Source of the DNA: an uncultured SAR324 cluster bacterium
Lineage (GTDB): Bacteria; SAR324; NAC60-12
NCBI GenBank assembly: GCA_902562015.1
Contig: CACERX010000045.1
Location: forward strand, 1-9,265
Direction: 5' to 3'
DNA length: 9,265 nt
A model generated the notes under the pieces. The model had not been told where the DNA came from, made no database searches, and saw only the letters and a program-made list of their open reading frames with translations. The position numbers and the translations under genes were made by a program. The first letter of the stretch is position 1; each line of letters starts with the position of its first letter. Of the stretch, positions 7,884 through 9,265 are shown one piece after another.

Positions 7884-8543
7884 TTAATCAACAAGTTCTC
7901 GTTTAAGAAGGTGCTTGATTTTTCTATATGTTTTAAGGTCTTTTTGGGATAATTGATTAGCAAACTCCATAGCACGGGGTAACAATTTCTCGTGCAAATG
8001 GGACTCATCAACCAGGCCCAGTTTTTTTGCCTCATCTCCTCCAATTCTTCTTCCGGTCAGCATTAGTTCTCGAACAGCCTGTTTGTTGGACAGCAAATCA
8101 GCCATCAGATAAAGTTTTGGAGAAGGAGCTATTTTTACATCAATTTCAGTAAATGCAAACCAGCCCCTGTCAGCGCGCATCAATCGGAAATCCATTACTG
8201 ATGATAAGAAAGCACCTCCTGCAATACAGTGTCCTGTTATACAGGCAATAGTTGGAAGTGATAGCAAAGCCCAGCGACAAAATACTTCTTCAACTTCTAA
8301 GAATATTTCCCCAGATTCCTTATAGTTCTGAGCACTTATCCAGTCTAAGTCCAGACCTACACACCATGATTTTGGATCACTGCTGGTTATAACAACCGCA
8401 GAATTATCCTCGACTGACTCAAGTTCAGCCAATATTTCTTTGTGGGCAGACAGTGATTCAGTGTTAATTGCGTTTCCTGAAGAGGGATTGTTAAGAGTTA
8501 CTACAAAAACTTTACCTTTTTTTTCTAGACTAAGTTTAGGCAT
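7884..8543 (-). CDS. Crotonase-fold protein, probable delta3-delta2 enoyl-CoA isomerase
   Basis: The 219-residue protein has the crotonase fold: LNNPSSGNAIN near 17-27; the first oxyanion-hole segment SWCVGLDLDWI (59-69); the second in TGHCIAGGAF (103-112); and a C-terminal LTGRRIGGDEAKKLGLVDE region (162-180). It is shorter than typical hydratases of about 255-260. By alignment, the first catalytic Glu of true hydratases (E144 of rat crotonase) is F112, while the second (E164) is kept as E133 in FTEID. One retained Glu and the GHxxAGG...LMRxDRGxxxxxEID pattern recall the plant peroxisomal-type enoyl-CoA isomerases, which move the double bond so that unsaturated fatty acids can enter beta-oxidation. 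The isomerase assignment is inference; fold membership is firm. It converges on recB with 66 bases between stops. The ATG is the first after an in-frame stop; no Shine-Dalgarno is visible. Confidence 0.85.
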   Translation of the reverse strand: MPKLSLEKKGKVFVVTLNNPSSGNAINTESLSAHKEILAELESVEDNSAVVITSSDPKSWCVGLDLDWISAQNYKESGEIFLEVEEVFCRWALLSLPTIACITGHCIAGGAFLSSVMDFRLMRADRGWFAFTEIDVKIAPSPKLYLMADLLSNKQAVRELMLTGRRIGGDEAKKLGLVDESHLHEKLLPRAMEFANQLSQKDLKTYRKIKHLLKRELVD

Positions 8544-8947
8544 ATTTATAATAAAATTCGAAATTCGTGGTTTTATTCTTTATTATTTTTCACCTTTCAG
8601 TAAATTCATATTATCAAATTATTTATGAATAAAATTCCTGAATTTTTTTGTTTGTACCAAAGTATGAAATTTCTGCTTCAGAAAATAAGGTTTTTAAAAA
8701 TTAATTTTTGATAATTGAATAATTAACATTATTTCATATTGAAAATATTTTTCAACCAAGGTGAGATAATCCAATAAAGAATTTATAAATCTTAAATATA
8801 AATTGAAAATTATTCACCTAAAACTGTAAGAAAATTTCCTATCTGGAATTAGATTGCCGTATTTCCGAAAAAAAAATTATAGAATTAATTGTGTATCTAA
8901 GGTTTGATTAATTATTAGTTTAAAGTTTATTAGTCAGAGTAAAATCA
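8544..8947. other. 404-bp AT-rich divergent intergenic region
   Basis: This gap separates the divergent isomerase and recN starts and must hold both promoters. It is very AT-rich with many A and T runs. I see no RNA gene and no convincing protein gene. A small palindrome, TTGAAAA-TAT-TTTTCAA, lies at 8739-8755. The best recN promoter candidate is weak: TTGATT (8904-8909), 18 bases, TATTAG (8928-8933), which would leave a leader of only about 8 bases. I found no CTG-N10-CAG LexA-like site, although recN is SOS-controlled in E. coli. Confidence 0.6.
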
Positions 8948-9265
8948 ATGCTGCTGCAGCTCAGAATCGAAAATTTAGTTACTATTAGGGAAATTGATGT
9001 TGAATTCAATAAAGGATTTTCCATTCTTACCGGGGAAACTGGGGCAGGTAAATCCATCATGATTGACGCAATACTGCTTGCTCTAGGACATCGGGGTGAT
9101 TCTGCAATGATTCGTTCAGGCCAAGAAAAGACTGTGGTGGAGGCAATATTTTCTTTAGCAGAGGACTCAGAACAGAGTGGTCATTTGAATGTGCGTAGGG
9201 AACTTGAAGAGTCCGGAATTGATGTTGATGAAGAAATAATTATACGGTGTATTGTTTCAGAAAAA
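8948..9265 (+). CDS. recN: DNA repair protein RecN, N-terminal part (cut by window end)
   Basis: The frame from ATG 8948 runs open to the last base, giving 106 residues of a protein usually near 550-560. It begins MLLQLRIENLVTIREIDVEF and has Walker A TGETGAGKS at about residues 28-36, followed by IMIDAILLALGHRGDSAMIRSG, the typical RecN start in which the Walker A loop leads into the helix and the G-R/H-G-D segment. RecN is an SMC-like cytosolic ATPase that gathers and holds broken DNA ends during recombinational repair. The coiled coil, signature motif and Walker B lie beyond the window. It reads in the same direction as recB. A weak AGAG about 8 bases before the ATG is the only Shine-Dalgarno-like element before any gene here. 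Confidence 0.95.
   Translation, partial: MLLQLRIENLVTIREIDVEFNKGFSILTGETGAGKSIMIDAILLALGHRGDSAMIRSGQEKTVVEAIFSLAEDSEQSGHLNVRRELEESGIDVDEEIIIRCIVSEK

Noticed and set aside
8625..8711. 28-codon plus-strand ORF in the gap before recN
   Set aside because: Short, AT-driven composition, no Shine-Dalgarno and no recognisable motif; expected by chance in such DNA.

Overview
The window is AT-rich bacterial DNA, roughly one third G+C by eye, with AT-rich gaps between genes. The gene set suggests a Gram-negative, proteobacteria-like organism: a RecB-type helicase-nuclease, the start of recN, a soluble NtrB-like histidine kinase, two acyl-CoA enzymes, and two tRNAs with encoded CCA ends. A marine deltaproteobacteria-like lineage such as SAR324 is a guess from general character only; nothing in the window proves it. 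I see no transposase, integrase, phage gene or CRISPR array.

Layout. (1) 1-457, plus strand: a small single-pass membrane protein with a coiled coil and a C-terminal cysteine cluster, unrecognised; its frame is open to the left edge. (2) 458-1110: gap containing a perfect 9-bp hairpin and two minus-strand tRNAs, His(GTG) then Arg(TCG). The Arg tRNA runs directly into a terminator-like hairpin that includes its CCA end. (3) 1111-2301, minus: acetyl-CoA C-acetyltransferase-type thiolase. (4) 2564-3652, minus: PAS-HisKA-HATPase kinase of NtrB type with no response regulator beside it. (5) 3653-3818: divergent promoter region with a good sigma70-like recB promoter, a LexA-like CTG-N10-CAG motif over its -10, and a 9-nt inverted repeat. 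(6) 3819-7817, plus: long recB. (7) 7884-8543, minus: short crotonase-fold protein resembling delta3-delta2 enoyl-CoA isomerases. (8) 8544-8947: 404-bp AT-rich gap. (9) 8948 to the right edge, plus: the first 106 codons of recN.

Themes. recB and recN both act in double-strand-break repair, lie about 1.1 kb apart on the same strand, and are separated only by the isomerase gene on the other strand. The thiolase and the isomerase both fit fatty-acyl-CoA metabolism but are not in one operon. Every protein gene appears to be transcribed alone, and almost none has a recognisable Shine-Dalgarno sequence. I see no clearly new multi-gene system. The most notable points are the recB regulatory region, the solitary expanded recB, the tRNA-Arg 3' end shared with a terminator hairpin, and the cysteine-tailed membrane protein.
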